Below, piece after piece: positions 10,901 through 19,372 of a stretch of 64,000 bases of DNA. Below the pieces are notes generated by a model. It saw nothing but the letters and a program-made list of their open reading frames with translations. It did no database searches and was not told where the DNA came from. The DNA lies in the NCBI RefSeq assembly GCF_022811665.1, contig NZ_CP094529.1:1860001-1924000 (forward strand), in the 5' to 3' direction. The translations under genes were made by a program, and so were the position numbers. The DNA comes from Chryseobacterium oryzae. Its GTDB lineage: Bacteria; Bacteroidota; Bacteroidia; Flavobacteriales; Weeksellaceae. The stretch's first letter is position 1. Each line of letters begins with the position of its first letter.

Positions 10901-12604
10901 CGGCAAAAGAACATCTCTTTTTAAAGTATAGGGTTTAAATTTAGCCGTAAATTCTTCATATGCCTCAAAAGCATCGGGATAGGCTAAAAATGCTTCTTTA
11001 ATTTCATCAGAATTTTTGATGTAATACTCGCCTGTCGCCAAACCTCTTCTTTTACCAAAACCTTTACCTACAGGCGTTGTAAGCTTCTCTCCGTCTTTAA
11101 TACAGCTTACGATATCCTGAATATTGGCATCATCTTTATTGGTATAAAAAGTTTCGTTCTGAGCTAAAATTTTAACACTGTATTTATCTGCAAAATGAAG
11201 TAAAACATCATTCAAATGTTCTTCTTCGGGCAGCTTGTGATTTTGAATCTGAACATAGAAATCATCTAGAAAAGTATCTTTCCACCATTTGAAAAGCTCC
11301 TCTCCTTTCTGTTCACCAGTATTGAGAATAGCATCCGGAATATCCCCGTGAATCCCCGATGTTAAAGCAATAACTCCTTCCTTATATTCAGCAATAAGTT
11401 CACGGCTGATCCTTGGAACTCCAAAATAAAAGCCTTTGAGAAAACCGATACTTGAAAGTTTAGCTAAATTTTTATATCCGTTAAAATCTTTTGCCAGCAA
11501 AACCACCTGTGTTCTTCTGTCCGGATCATCTTTGGTAAACTGCTTCTGTTCGTAGCGGTCTGAAATGTAAAATTCGCAGCCTACAACCGGTATCAAAGGT
11601 TCTGAAACAGGTTCTTCTTCATTAAATTCTTCTCCCTTTTCTTCTGCTTCCTGTTTTTTTACCAGATATTCTTTATGCTTTTTCGCCCGGTCACCATTCG
11701 CACCTTCTATTGCCGAAACAAACTTGAAAGCCCCCATCATATTCCCCAAATCTACCATTCCCACAGCAGGAAAATTGTCGTCTGCGGCTTTTTTAATTAA
11801 ATCATTAAAACTAGAAGTAGCCGTTAAAGTAGAAAAAACACTGTGATTATTAAAATTAAAATATTTTCCAAGATCAATATCTTCAACACTTCCAAAATCC
11901 TGTTGCTTTTTCTTACTGTTGAAGTCTGCAACCTGCCTTCTGATAACAATATTGAAAGGCTTGATCGGATTGGGATAAAGCGTTTTAAAATAAGAGAGCT
12001 GATCTTCAGAAATTTTTAAAATCTCCGCCGGAATTACCCCGATTCTCATCATTTCAAAGAAAACCTGAGCCGTTGCATTAACATCGGCAGCCGCATTGTG
12101 AGCTTCATCAAATTTATGACCGTATAGTTTTTCATACAATTCTTCCAGTTTGGGAGATTTGTAACGTCCACCTTTTCCGCCACCAAGCTGACAATAATCT
12201 GTCCCCAGAATCATGGTATCGGCTTTAGGCTTTTCCTGAAGGTTATCCTTTATATTTTTTCGGTAAAACTCGGCTCCTACGATGTTATAGTCAAACTCCA
12301 CATTATGTCCGGAAACTACTCTTACTTTTTCTAAAACTTTAGAAAATTCGTTAAGAATTTCTTCCAGATTGCGACCTTCTTCCTGAGCAATTTTGGTGGT
12401 AATCCCGTGAATTCTTGCCGCGTTGAAAGGAATATCATATCCTTCCGGTTTTATGATATAATCCTGATTTTCAATTAAAGTTCCGTCATCATCATGCAGC
12501 TGCCATGCAATCTGCACCATTCTTGGCCAGTTATCTGAATCCGAAAGAGGAGCGTTGAAATTCTTTGGTAAACCCGTGGTTTCTGTGTCAAAAACTAAAT
12601 ACAT
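7934..12604 (-). CDS. dnaE: DNA polymerase III alpha subunit with N-terminal 3'-5' exonuclease domain
   Basis: A 1556-residue replicative polymerase. Residues 1 to about 190 are a DnaQ-type proofreading exonuclease (FDTETTG, then HNVEFD and HNAAADV carry the DEDDh residues). A PHP domain follows (about 250-480), then the polymerase core with GPGRGSAAGSAVAYC and the catalytic PDIDIDF near residue 695, a helix-hairpin-helix region and a late OB-fold (about 1390-1460, YTVAGLITEYV). In the PHP domain the usual H-x-H reads NNH and the usual TDHGN reads VDLGN, so its metal site looks lost and proofreading probably rests on the fused domain. The gene stands alone with its own promoter and terminator. 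Confidence 0.95.
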   Translation of the reverse strand: MYLVFDTETTGLPKNFNAPLSDSDNWPRMVQIAWQLHDDDGTLIENQDYIIKPEGYDIPFNAARIHGITTKIAQEEGRNLEEILNEFSKVLEKVRVVSGHNVEFDYNIVGAEFYRKNIKDNLQEKPKADTMILGTDYCQLGGGKGGRYKSPKLEELYEKLYGHKFDEAHNAAADVNATAQVFFEMMRIGVIPAEILKISEDQLSYFKTLYPNPIKPFNIVIRRQVADFNSKKKQQDFGSVEDIDLGKYFNFNNHSVFSTLTATSSFNDLIKKAADDNFPAVGMVDLGNMMGAFKFVSAIEGANGDRAKKHKEYLVKKQEAEEKGEEFNEEEPVSEPLIPVVGCEFYISDRYEQKQFTKDDPDRRTQVVLLAKDFNGYKNLAKLSSIGFLKGFYFGVPRISRELIAEYKEGVIALTSGIHGDIPDAILNTGEQKGEELFKWWKDTFLDDFYVQIQNHKLPEEEHLNDVLLHFADKYSVKILAQNETFYTNKDDANIQDIVSCIKDGEKLTTPVGKGFGKRRGLATGEYYIKNSDEIKEAFLAYPDAFEAYEEFTAKFKPYTLKRDVLLPKFDIPEQFIHPEDDIDGGKRGEMAYLTHLTYEGAKKRYEATGITPEIKERLDFELEVVANTGYPGYFLIVQDFCNEARKMGVWVGPGRGSAAGSAVAYCIGITNVDPIKYDLLFERFLNPERVSMPDIDIDFDDEGRDKIIKWVVEKYGKTQVAQIITYSVLGGKSAIKDAGRVLDVPIPDTNNIAKLIPPSPGMNIAKALSKYDKLKPEEQQLVDEMKYVLNTPDDARHDVLASAKKMEGCIRNTGIHACGVIITPEDVSNLVPVTIAAKDADILVSQFDNSVAESAGLLKMDFLGLRTLTIIKDALKLVKARYNVDIDPDLIPLDDAKTYQLFKEGRTVGIFQYESPGMQKYMRELKPTVFADLIAMNALYRPGPIKYIPNFINRKHGIEEIVYDLPETEEYLKETYGITVYQEQVMLLSQKLANFTKGEADTLRKAMGKKQIDVLNKMYPKFIEGGRKNNLNEERLEKIWNDWKAFAEYAFNKSHSTCYAFIAYQTAYLKANYPAEYMASVMSNNINNTDSITMFMEDCKNIGVDVLGPDVNESQYKFSVNEKGQIRFGLGAIKGIGEGPSEAITKERENGKFKNIYDFFERILPSQMNKRVAESLVLAGAFDELDAYHRGQYFDIDMAGRTNLERLIRYGQSFQESKNEMENSLFADFAEEVQIEQPKLLPCPEWPNMHKLNKEKEIIGFYLSAHPLDEFKYQFQFMQGQLSKNAVLEKGEEIKPIIEEVPIIEQDKTEDLTDLAEIISDDIVAGEEEEIIEEITKKAEPKGIFGFLNLDEVDTYKEQAFANKQEELFEEKKKDWKTIQKERENGGGGKEYTVAGLITEYVVKDGFRSGEKVAFLTLEDYSGSYSFRLGDRDYMKLKEKLEVQRFVILKIKFAQVKDGRVFVNVNEVIELQEAFEKYAKSISLVMDVMDFRPEDLNFFRTVLERNQGSQKIKFFIKNNDDDSQIELQSMKQSVDLNGDLIKEIQLLNKYEFYLN

Positions 12605-12643
12605 GTAACTTTTTTCTAGCTTTTTATTTTAAAAAAGAGAATG

Positions 12644-12674
12644 TAAAGTTAGGGTAATTTTTCAGTTATAACAA
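12644..12674 (-). promoter_or_regulatory. Candidate Bacteroidota-type promoter for dnaE
   Basis: On the minus strand TTG (12672-12674) is followed by 20 bases and TAACTTTA (12644-12651), close to the TTTG-N19-21-TAnnTTTG consensus. It would give a leader of roughly 35 bases before the ATG at 12604. Confidence 0.5.
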
Positions 12675-12710
12675 TATCTGGATGTAGTCTTCCAGACTAA
12701 AACTGCAATA

Positions 12711-12740
12711 AAAAATCCTCAAACCATACGGAATGAGGAT
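12711..12740 (-). terminator. Terminator after the DUF808 gene
   Basis: Stem ATCCTCA (12715-12721) with TGAGGAT (12734-12740), followed on the minus strand by a T run; it lies 20 bases past the stop at 12761. Confidence 0.8.
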
Positions 12741-12760
12741 GTATCAGTATTTTAGTGAAT

Positions 12761-13669
12761 TTAAACTTTTTTGGTAGCCAGAGTATATATTTTTTTTCCA
12801 GCACTTATCAAAATCAAAGCTATTAAACCGCCTGTAAGACCGTAAATAATATGTTTAAGCATTTCATTCCAATCTGGTAAAACATGATGAAGTACGGCTA
12901 TATTATGATCGAAAATTCCCCCTGCAACCAAGATTAAAGCAATAGTTCCGACTACGCCCAAAGCCTTAATCACGAAAGGAAGAGCTTTTACAAGCAAATG
13001 TCCTAATTTACTTATTATACCTTTATCGTTACTTTTTTTAATCAGTTTAAAACCAGCATCATCCATTCTAACAATGAGTGCGACAATTCCATAAACCCCA
13101 ATCGTTGCAATAATGGAAACAATAGAAACGGTAACAATTTCCACTAGAAAAGGATCAAATTGAGATTTTAAGCTTTCGTAACCTGTTTTTGCAGAAGCAA
13201 GTGCTATGATGACGATTTCCAGAGAAAGAATAAAATCTGTTGTGATGGCAGATTTTACTTTTGTTTTTTCTGCAACTTCGCCATCTTCCACAACATCATC
13301 CGATTCTTCTATAACTTCCTGTCCTTTTTTCTCTCTGTGAAATAAAAATTCTACAATTTTTTCTACTCCTTCGTATGCAAGGTAAAATCCACCAATAATT
13401 AAAATAAAACTAATTGCCGGAGAATAGAGCCATTCTAAAAGAAATACAAAAGGTATAATAATCAATTTATTGATGAATGACCCCTTCATAATCTTCATTA
13501 GTACCGGAATTTCTCTTGAAGATAGGAAACCGGTGGCTTTTTCTGCATTTACCGCAAGATCGTCCCCAAGAATTCCTGCTGTTTTTTGGGTTGCAATCTT
13601 ACTTGTAACCGCTACATCATCCATTAAAGCAGCAATATCGTCTAAAATTGCAAAAAAACCTGAAGCCAT
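12761..13669 (-). CDS. DUF808 family inner-membrane protein
   Basis: 302 residues with the family's characteristic opening, SGFFAILDDIAALMDDV, and TQKTAGILGDDLAVN. Hydrophobic segments are visible near residues 68-100, 150-170, 180-205, 230-255 and 275-295. A charged linker rich in E and D (about 115-135) separates the first pair from the rest. The family (YedI in E. coli) is widespread, and its role is unknown. Length and start match the family. It is a single gene with its own terminator. Confidence 0.85.
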   Translation of the reverse strand: MASGFFAILDDIAALMDDVAVTSKIATQKTAGILGDDLAVNAEKATGFLSSREIPVLMKIMKGSFINKLIIIPFVFLLEWLYSPAISFILIIGGFYLAYEGVEKIVEFLFHREKKGQEVIEESDDVVEDGEVAEKTKVKSAITTDFILSLEIVIIALASAKTGYESLKSQFDPFLVEIVTVSIVSIIATIGVYGIVALIVRMDDAGFKLIKKSNDKGIISKLGHLLVKALPFVIKALGVVGTIALILVAGGIFDHNIAVLHHVLPDWNEMLKHIIYGLTGGLIALILISAGKKIYTLATKKV

Positions 13670-13824
13670 ATTTTAAGTAATTTTTAATCTTTGTTAATAC
13701 CCCGCAAAAGTATAGATTTTTTTAGGATAAATTTTAATTTTGGCAACTTTTCGATTCTGTTTTCAGCATAAAAGATTGAATAATTCCTCATTAGAAATTA
13801 TAGTTTTCTTTATATCTTTACTTA

Positions 13825-14685
13825 ATGAAAAAACTGGTTCTGAAATTCCCTATTATTTTTTTAGGATTAAGTGTTTTTATTTTGAATTCTTGCAACACAA
13901 AATTTCGGGTTTGGGTGGGAAATAATAGTCAGAAAATCTACAATTTGAAATATGGCGAACATAAACGCCAAAAAATGGACATTTTTTTACCCGCAGAATA
14001 TTCTAAAGATTCTCCTGTCGTTTTGCTTGTGCATGGTGGTGCATGGAAATACGGACGCAAAGAACACATGATTAATATTCAGAAATTGTTGTTTGAAAAT
14101 AGCATTCCAAGCATCAACATCAATTACCGTTTGGTTTCTAAAAATATTACTTACAGAGATCAGCTAGAAGATATTCATTCAGCGATTGAAAAATTCAATT
14201 CTCTTTCGGAAAAAGCCGAGCTTCTTCCAAATCATTATATCATTTTGGGCGAAAGTGCAGGAGGACATCTTGCTTTGCTTTACGGGTACAGAAACCCAGA
14301 AAGAATTAAAAAAATCATCTCTCTAAGTGCGCCCACAGACTTCTATTCTTCAGAATATTTGCATTCTTTTTATTCCAGATACACTTCTAGAACTGTACAA
14401 AAAATGGTAGGTTCGAACTTTAACCGAAAAAATCTCTCGGAAGAATTCAAAACAGCAAGTCCGATAGCAAATATCAGTAATGTTCCGACTCTATTATTTC
14501 AGGGAAATCAGGATTTTTTAGTGAATTACAGACAAGGTTTAGCATTAGATTCTGCTCTAACTGAAAAGAAAGTTCCCCATCAATTTATTTTTATGGATAA
14601 AACAGGGCACGCTCCGAGATTTTTCAATAAAAAAAAGAGAGATACCATTATATATCCCGCAATTTTGGAATGGATAAAAAAATAA
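13825..14685 (+). CDS. Lipoprotein alpha/beta-hydrolase (esterase/lipase)
   Basis: 286 residues. A lipoprotein signal with the lipobox LNSC (cysteine at about 23) suggests membrane anchoring. The hydrolase core shows the oxyanion motif VHGGAW, the nucleophile elbow GESAGG, an acid in GNQDFLV and the catalytic histidine in KTGHAP, so the triad Ser/Asp/His is complete. It is closest in layout to the BD-FAE/carboxylesterase group of small esterases. The substrate is unknown. It lies alone on the plus strand among minus-strand genes, and its terminator overlaps its stop codon. Confidence 0.85.
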   Translation: MKKLVLKFPIIFLGLSVFILNSCNTKFRVWVGNNSQKIYNLKYGEHKRQKMDIFLPAEYSKDSPVVLLVHGGAWKYGRKEHMINIQKLLFENSIPSININYRLVSKNITYRDQLEDIHSAIEKFNSLSEKAELLPNHYIILGESAGGHLALLYGYRNPERIKKIISLSAPTDFYSSEYLHSFYSRYTSRTVQKMVGSNFNRKNLSEEFKTASPIANISNVPTLLFQGNQDFLVNYRQGLALDSALTEKKVPHQFIFMDKTGHAPRFFNKKKRDTIIYPAILEWIKK

Positions 14686-14714
14686 CCCGCAAAAATGCAG
14701 GTTATTCTATTTTT
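14681..14714 (+). terminator. Terminator overlapping the esterase stop codon
   Basis: AATAACC (14681-14687) pairs with GGTTATT (14700-14706), followed by CTATTTTTT. The stem includes the TAA stop at 14683-14685. The next gene ends at 14714 on the other strand, so the hairpin may serve both. Confidence 0.8.
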
Positions 14715-15433
14715 TAATCTTCTTCTTTATCTATAAGCTCTTCCAGTCTTTCGTCTTCAAGTTTTGGATTTCCTTTTGGGGCTCCAAATACAAATTTAAG
14801 AATAACAGGGACAGTGGTAATAAGAACAATAACGATAATGATAAATTCCAGTTTATCCTTTAAATCTATTCCAAACTGAGCTCGGAAAAGTTCATTAAGA
14901 TAATGTCCGGCAAAAATCAGGATAAAAGACCATAATATACCCCCAATGATGTTATCTCTTACGAACTGTTTTCTGTCCATCTTTACAATCCCTGCAACAA
15001 TCGGCATAAAAGTTCTTACAACCGGTAAAAATCTAGCCATTATAATTGCCAAAGCCCCATTTTTTTCAAAAAAATCGTGAGCCTGATACAAATATTTCTT
15101 TTTGAAGAGCATTGTATCTTTTTTATTGTACAAAGCAGGACCTGTTTTACGCCCGAACCAATACCCTACCTGATTACCAACAATTGCAGCAAAAGCAACC
15201 GCAGAAGATAATAATGTAGTATCTAAAAAATCACTACCTGTAGAACCAAAAGTTTCTTTAATAATTTCAACGGCGTAAATTCCTGACACGAAAAGCAGTG
15301 AGTCTCCCGGTAAGAAAAACCCAATAAATAAACCTGTTTCGGCAAATACGATGAATAAAATAAGCCAAAACCCTCCCATTTTAATATAAAGTTCAGGGTT
15401 TAATAAATCTTTCCAACTATTGATATCTTCCAT
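14714..15433 (-). CDS. DedA family membrane protein
   Basis: 239 residues. The family signature is present: an early acidic residue and PGD loop (FAETGLFIGFFLPGD, about 29-43) and the later FEKNGALA...MARFLPVVRTFMP segment with the paired arginines. DedA proteins are SNARE-associated-fold membrane proteins, and several are lipid (undecaprenyl phosphate or phospholipid) flippases driven by ion gradients. The C-terminus is charged (EERL/ELIDKEED region). The specific substrate is not predictable. Confidence 0.9.
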   Translation of the reverse strand: MEDINSWKDLLNPELYIKMGGFWLILFIVFAETGLFIGFFLPGDSLLFVSGIYAVEIIKETFGSTGSDFLDTTLLSSAVAFAAIVGNQVGYWFGRKTGPALYNKKDTMLFKKKYLYQAHDFFEKNGALAIIMARFLPVVRTFMPIVAGIVKMDRKQFVRDNIIGGILWSFILIFAGHYLNELFRAQFGIDLKDKLEFIIIVIVLITTVPVILKFVFGAPKGNPKLEDERLEELIDKEED

Positions 15434-15519
15434 AAATAATGATGTGTAGCAAAAATAAGCTTAATACTCTTGAAAAGGAAATATATTAGCATATTTTAAC
15501 GAAAATTCTTATACCAGAT

Positions 15520-16632
15520 TTATAGGTCTAAATCGTCTTCTGAAACCGCTGTTCCGTCTGCCATTAAAAATGCTTTTAAAAATGGAGTAAGGTTACCATT
15601 CATTACCGCATCTACATCGGAGGTTTCATAACCCGAACGGACATCTTTTACGAGTTTATATGGATGCATCACATAATTTCGGATCTGACTTCCCCATTCT
15701 ATTTTCATTTTATTGGCTTCAATCTCGTTTCGGGCTTTCATTCTCTCTTCAAGTTCCATTTCATATAACCTAGAACGCAACAACTGCATGGCTTTTTCTT
15801 TATTCTGAAGCTGAGATCGAGATTCTGAATTTTCGATGATAATTCCTGTAGGAGCGTGACGAAGACGAACTGCTGTTTCCACTTTATTTACATTCTGTCC
15901 TCCAGCTCCGGAACTACGCATGGTTTCAAAAGAAATGTCTGCAGGGTTAATATTAATTTCTATGGTATCGTCTACCAAAGGATAAACATATACAGATACA
16001 AAACTGGTATGTCGTTTCGCATTAGAATCGAAAGGAGAAATTCTTACCAAACGGTGTACTCCGTTTTCGCCTCGTAGATATCCAAAGGCAAATTCACCTT
16101 CAATTTCCAGCGTAACCGTTTTTACCCCTGCAACATCACCTTCCTGAAAGTTCAGCTCACGTATTTTATAGCCTTGTTTTTCTGCCCACATGGTGTACAT
16201 TCTCATAAGCATCGAAGCCCAATCGCAACTTTCAGTTCCCCCTGCACCCGCTGTAATTTGTAAAACAGCAGACAACTCGTCGCCTTCATTAGAAAGCATA
16301 TTTTTGAATTCTAAATCTTCTATTTTTTCCAAAAGCCAAGGAAAAGACTCGTCTAGTTCTTTTTCGGATTCGGGATCTTCTTTGGCAAACTCTATTAAAA
16401 CCTGCAAATCTTCAAACTGAGTATTGATTTCTTCGTAAGCTTCCACCCATTTCTTTTTAGAACGAAGCTGTTTCAAAAATGCTTCTGCCGTTTTAGGATT
16501 ATCCCAAAATTCGGGAGCAGCTGTTTTTTCGTCATCATTAGAAATTTCAATCTTCTTTTTATCAATCTGAAGGTATCTGTGAAGATCTTCTATTCTTAGC
16601 TGAGTATCTTTTATTTGTTCGTTATTAATCAC
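15520..16632 (-). CDS. prfB: Peptide chain release factor 2
   Basis: Terminates translation at UGA and UAA. The anticodon-like SPF motif is in RISPFDSN and the catalytic GGQ in [10 protein letters not shown]. The frame stays open from the N-terminus ([10 protein letters not shown]), so no programmed +1 frameshift is needed: where E. coli has CTT TGA C, this gene reads CTT CAG ATT. I chose the GTG at 16632 ([11 protein letters not shown], 370 residues, like E. coli's 365). A longer frame from a GTG at 16695 adds 21 residues that do not look like the family. No ATG start is available in this region. Confidence 0.9.
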   Translation of the reverse strand: MINNEQIKDTQLRIEDLHRYLQIDKKKIEISNDDEKTAAPEFWDNPKTAEAFLKQLRSKKKWVEAYEEINTQFEDLQVLIEFAKEDPESEKELDESFPWLLEKIEDLEFKNMLSNEGDELSAVLQITAGAGGTESCDWASMLMRMYTMWAEKQGYKIRELNFQEGDVAGVKTVTLEIEGEFAFGYLRGENGVHRLVRISPFDSNAKRHTSFVSVYVYPLVDDTIEININPADISFETMRSSGAGGQNVNKVETAVRLRHAPTGIIIENSESRSQLQNKEKAMQLLRSRLYEMELEERMKARNEIEANKMKIEWGSQIRNYVMHPYKLVKDVRSGYETSDVDAVMNGNLTPFLKAFLMADGTAVSEDDLDL

Positions 16633-16743
16633 AATTATGATTTTTTGCAAAAATACGGATAAATTAGAATTGAAAACTTCAATATGAATAATCACTCAAT
16701 TTGAAGTTCCTGCTCGTTAAAATCCGTTATTAATTATAATTTC

Positions 16744-16776
16744 TAAAAAAAATCCTTTCAAATTTCTCTGAAAGGA
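16744..16776 (-). terminator. Terminator after rny
   Basis: Stem TCCTTTCA (16753-16760) with TGAAAGGA (16769-16776), followed on the minus strand by a T run; 24 bases past the rny stop. Confidence 0.85.
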
Positions 16777-16799
16777 CTCATATTATTTTGTAACCTGAA

Positions 16800-18371
16800 T
16801 TATCGAGCAATATTTACGGCTCTGGTTTCTCTGATCACCGTAACTTTTACTTGTCCCGGATAAGTAAGTTCATTCTGAATTTTCTCTGAAATATCGTAAG
16901 AAAGCTGTGCTGCAATCTCGTCATTTACTCTGCCACTTTCTACCATAACTCTCAGTTCTCTACCAGCCTGAATTGCATAAGCAGAAGATACTCCTTCAAA
17001 ACTTAAAGCTGCAGCTTCCAGATCTTTCAATCTCTGAATATATGATTCTAAAACCTGACGTCTTGCTCCCGGTCTTGCTCCCGAAATAGCATCTGCAACC
17101 TGAATAATTGGAGATAAAAGAGAAGTCATTTCCACTTCATCGTGGTGTGCACCGATTGCATTAACAACTTCTGCATTTTCACCATATTTTTCTGCCCACT
17201 GCATTCCCAATAAAGCATGTGGAAGTTCAGACTCCTGCTCCGGAACTTTACCAATATCATGTAATAAACCGGCTCTTTTCGCTAATTTTACATTCAGGCC
17301 TAATTCAGCAGCCATTGTTGCCGCAATATTGGCAACTTCTCTTGAGTGCTGCAAAAGATTTTGCCCGTAAGAAGAACGGTATTTCATACGACCAACAATT
17401 TTCACCAATTCAGGATGCAAACCGTGAATACCTAAGTCTATAATCGTTCTTTTCCCTACTTCTATAATTTCTTCTTCTATCTGTTTTCTTGTTTTCTCTA
17501 CAACTTCTTCAATTCTTGCAGGGTGAATTCTTCCGTCTGTAACCAATCTGTGAAGTGATAATCTTGCAATTTCTCTCCTTACAGGATCGAAACATGAAAG
17601 TAAAATTGCTTCCGGAGTATCATCTACAATAATTTCTACACCTGTAACAGCCTCCAAAGCACGGATATTTCTACCTTCTCTACCAATAATTCTACCTTTT
17701 ACTTCATCAGATTCAATATTGAACACAGAAACTGAATTTTCGATTGCCTGCTCTGTACCAATTCTCTGGATTGTCTGAATTACAATTTTACGAGCCTCAC
17801 TCTTTGCATTTAGCTGAGCTTCTTCCATGATGCTCTGAACATGTGCCTGAGCTCTTGTTTTGGCTTCAGCTCTCATGGTTTCTACCAATTCTGCCTTAGC
17901 TTCTTCTGCTGTGTAGTTAGAAATTCTTTCCAGCATTTCTACTTTTTTAGCAGTAGCAGAATCAAGTTCATGCTGTTTTTTCTCTAAAATTTCATTCTTT
18001 TTTGCGTAATCAGCAATTTGCTTATCCAGATCTTTTTCTAGTTTTCCGGTTTTACTAAGCTCATCATTCAGCTTATTTTCTTTATCTTTAATACGCTTTT
18101 CCCCCTCCTGCATTTTCTTTTCTCTTACCTGAATGTCTGCATCATGCTGAGATTTAAGTTCCAGAAACTTTTCTTTTGCCTGGAGATGTTTTTCTTTTTT
18201 TATGGATTCTGCCTGTACTGTAGCTTTATCCAACAAATTATCTGCATTTTTCTTTGCATCGTCTATAATAAATTTTGCCTTGGTATTCAGCGAACTTTTA
18301 GAGAAAACCATCCCTATTACCGCTCCGATTACCAGACAAATAACGCTTATAATAATAGCGGTTGCTGTCAT
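16800..18371 (-). CDS. rny: Ribonuclease Y
   Basis: 523 residues. An N-terminal membrane anchor (about 4-25) is followed by a long charged coiled coil (about 30-200), a KH RNA-binding domain ([15 protein letters not shown], about 215-275) and an HD phosphohydrolase domain with HSREVA, LLHDIGK and GAHHDE. It is a membrane-bound endonuclease that starts mRNA decay. Length and domain order match the family (about 520 residues). It lies directly after the probable 6S RNA and the zapA pair on the same strand. Confidence 0.95.
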   Translation of the reverse strand: MTATAIIISVICLVIGAVIGMVFSKSSLNTKAKFIIDDAKKNADNLLDKATVQAESIKKEKHLQAKEKFLELKSQHDADIQVREKKMQEGEKRIKDKENKLNDELSKTGKLEKDLDKQIADYAKKNEILEKKQHELDSATAKKVEMLERISNYTAEEAKAELVETMRAEAKTRAQAHVQSIMEEAQLNAKSEARKIVIQTIQRIGTEQAIENSVSVFNIESDEVKGRIIGREGRNIRALEAVTGVEIIVDDTPEAILLSCFDPVRREIARLSLHRLVTDGRIHPARIEEVVEKTRKQIEEEIIEVGKRTIIDLGIHGLHPELVKIVGRMKYRSSYGQNLLQHSREVANIAATMAAELGLNVKLAKRAGLLHDIGKVPEQESELPHALLGMQWAEKYGENAEVVNAIGAHHDEVEMTSLLSPIIQVADAISGARPGARRQVLESYIQRLKDLEAAALSFEGVSSAYAIQAGRELRVMVESGRVNDEIAAQLSYDISEKIQNELTYPGQVKVTVIRETRAVNIAR

Positions 18372-18460
18372 AGTATATATTGAGTTTTAATTGTCTAATT
18401 GTTTATTGATATTGTATAAATTAAACATTTTCGCAATGTTATATTTTCATAAATACCCAC

Positions 18461-18628
18461 AAAAAAACCTACAGTAATCCAGTGATATAGAGTAAACTCC
18501 TAATCAACACGATTTGAACTGATTTCCACTGTCTGTAATCCGGAATTCCGGCACGCCATTCAATGGACATTTGTTCGGTAATTGTTTAGCGTTGAGTTTA
18601 CCTTTAATGTGTTAGAATTACTGTAGGC
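18461..18628 (-). ncRNA. ssrS: Probable 6S RNA (ssrS, flavobacterial type)
   Basis: The gap between zapA and rny forms one long rod. On the minus strand CTACAGTAAT (18626 to 18617) pairs with ATTACTGTAG (18478 to 18469), and the 3' arm runs straight into a U tract (plus 18461-18467 is all A), as at an intrinsic terminator. A second stem follows inside (GTAAACTC with GAGTTTAC, plus a flanking CAAC/GTTG pair), leaving a large central bubble. A closed terminal stem, a bubble and a position after zapA are the hallmarks of 6S RNA, which binds sigma-loaded RNA polymerase. Ends are approximate; a covariance-model search was not possible here. Confidence 0.72.
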
Positions 18629-18648
18629 AGATTTTCTTGGGAAAATTA

Positions 18649-18936
18649 CTAATTCCCAAATTCTTCCAGAGTCTGATTTATGTTTTTCAATCGTTCGCTG
18701 GAAGATTTTATATTTTTTTCATGATTAAGACTCACCACTTCAGCATTAGTTCCCAACTTAAGGGCACACATAGCCAAAGCATCCTGTTTATCTCTTACAT
18801 CAAAATTTTGTTCAAAATCTTTAATCATATTTTCTATTTGCTTCCCCACTTTGCGTAAGGTTTCTTCCTCGGCTGCGGGTACGTTCAGAGGATAAATTCT
18901 TCCTGCAATATTAATGGTTATTCTCCTTACCTCCAT
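18649..18936 (-). CDS. zapA: Cell division protein ZapA
   Basis: 95 residues from the ATG at 18936 (MEVRRITINIAGRIYPL), the start typical of ZapA, which binds and bundles FtsZ at the division ring. The TAATG overlap with the previous gene's stop indicates translational coupling. A longer frame from 18969 adds 11 residues lying inside that gene and is rejected. The C-terminal half is a helical dimerisation region. The 6S-like RNA begins about 20 bases after the stop, the arrangement known from proteobacteria. Confidence 0.85.
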   Translation of the reverse strand: MEVRRITINIAGRIYPLNVPAAEEETLRKVGKQIENMIKDFEQNFDVRDKQDALAMCALKLGTNAEVVSLNHEKNIKSSSERLKNINQTLEEFGN

Positions 18937-19238
18937 TATAATCCGCTGTTTTGAAGCTGCGCAATACAAAAGTCTACTTCTTTCACCAATCTGTTGATAT
19001 GGTTTTTCATGAGTCTGTTGTGTTCAGGATTTCCTGATATTGCCGAATACAATTTTATATTTTTCTGTTCTTCTGCTAATACCTGATTTTTCTTTCTTTC
19101 CTCTTCATATTTCTTTTTCAGTTCTTGATGCTCCTCGCTGAGATCAGAAAATTTTTCAGAAAGATTCTGATAACTTTTCTGAAGATTCAGAATCCTTTTT
19201 TCCAGTTCTGAAAATTGAGTTTCTAGTTCTTGAAGCAT
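18936..19238 (-). CDS. Small coiled-coil protein upstream of zapA
   Basis: 100 residues, almost entirely heptad-like (LETQFSELEKRILNLQKS to about residue 65), ending in a short HINRLVKEVDFCIAQL helix. No membrane segment. Its stop overlaps the zapA start (TAATG), so the two are co-translated. Position and structure suggest a ZapB-like partner in division, but sequence alone cannot prove this because coiled coils resemble each other by composition. Confidence 0.7.
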   Translation of the reverse strand: MLQELETQFSELEKRILNLQKSYQNLSEKFSDLSEEHQELKKKYEEERKKNQVLAEEQKNIKLYSAISGNPEHNRLMKNHINRLVKEVDFCIAQLQNSGL

Positions 19239-19322
19239 TTCAGGCTTTATATTCTAACTTATAGCAAAAATAGGAAAATATTGCCATCAATAAAAATAAA
19301 TATCTCTATATTTTGAAAAAAA

Positions 19323-19352
19323 CAAAAAAGGAGATGCCAAGCAACTCCTTTT
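19323..19352 (-). terminator. Terminator after porT
   Basis: Stem AAAAGGAG/CTCCTTTT (19326-19333 with 19345-19352), followed on the minus strand by a long T run; 21 bases past the porT stop. Confidence 0.85.
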
Positions 19353-19372
19353 ATTATTAATTTTTTGTTATT

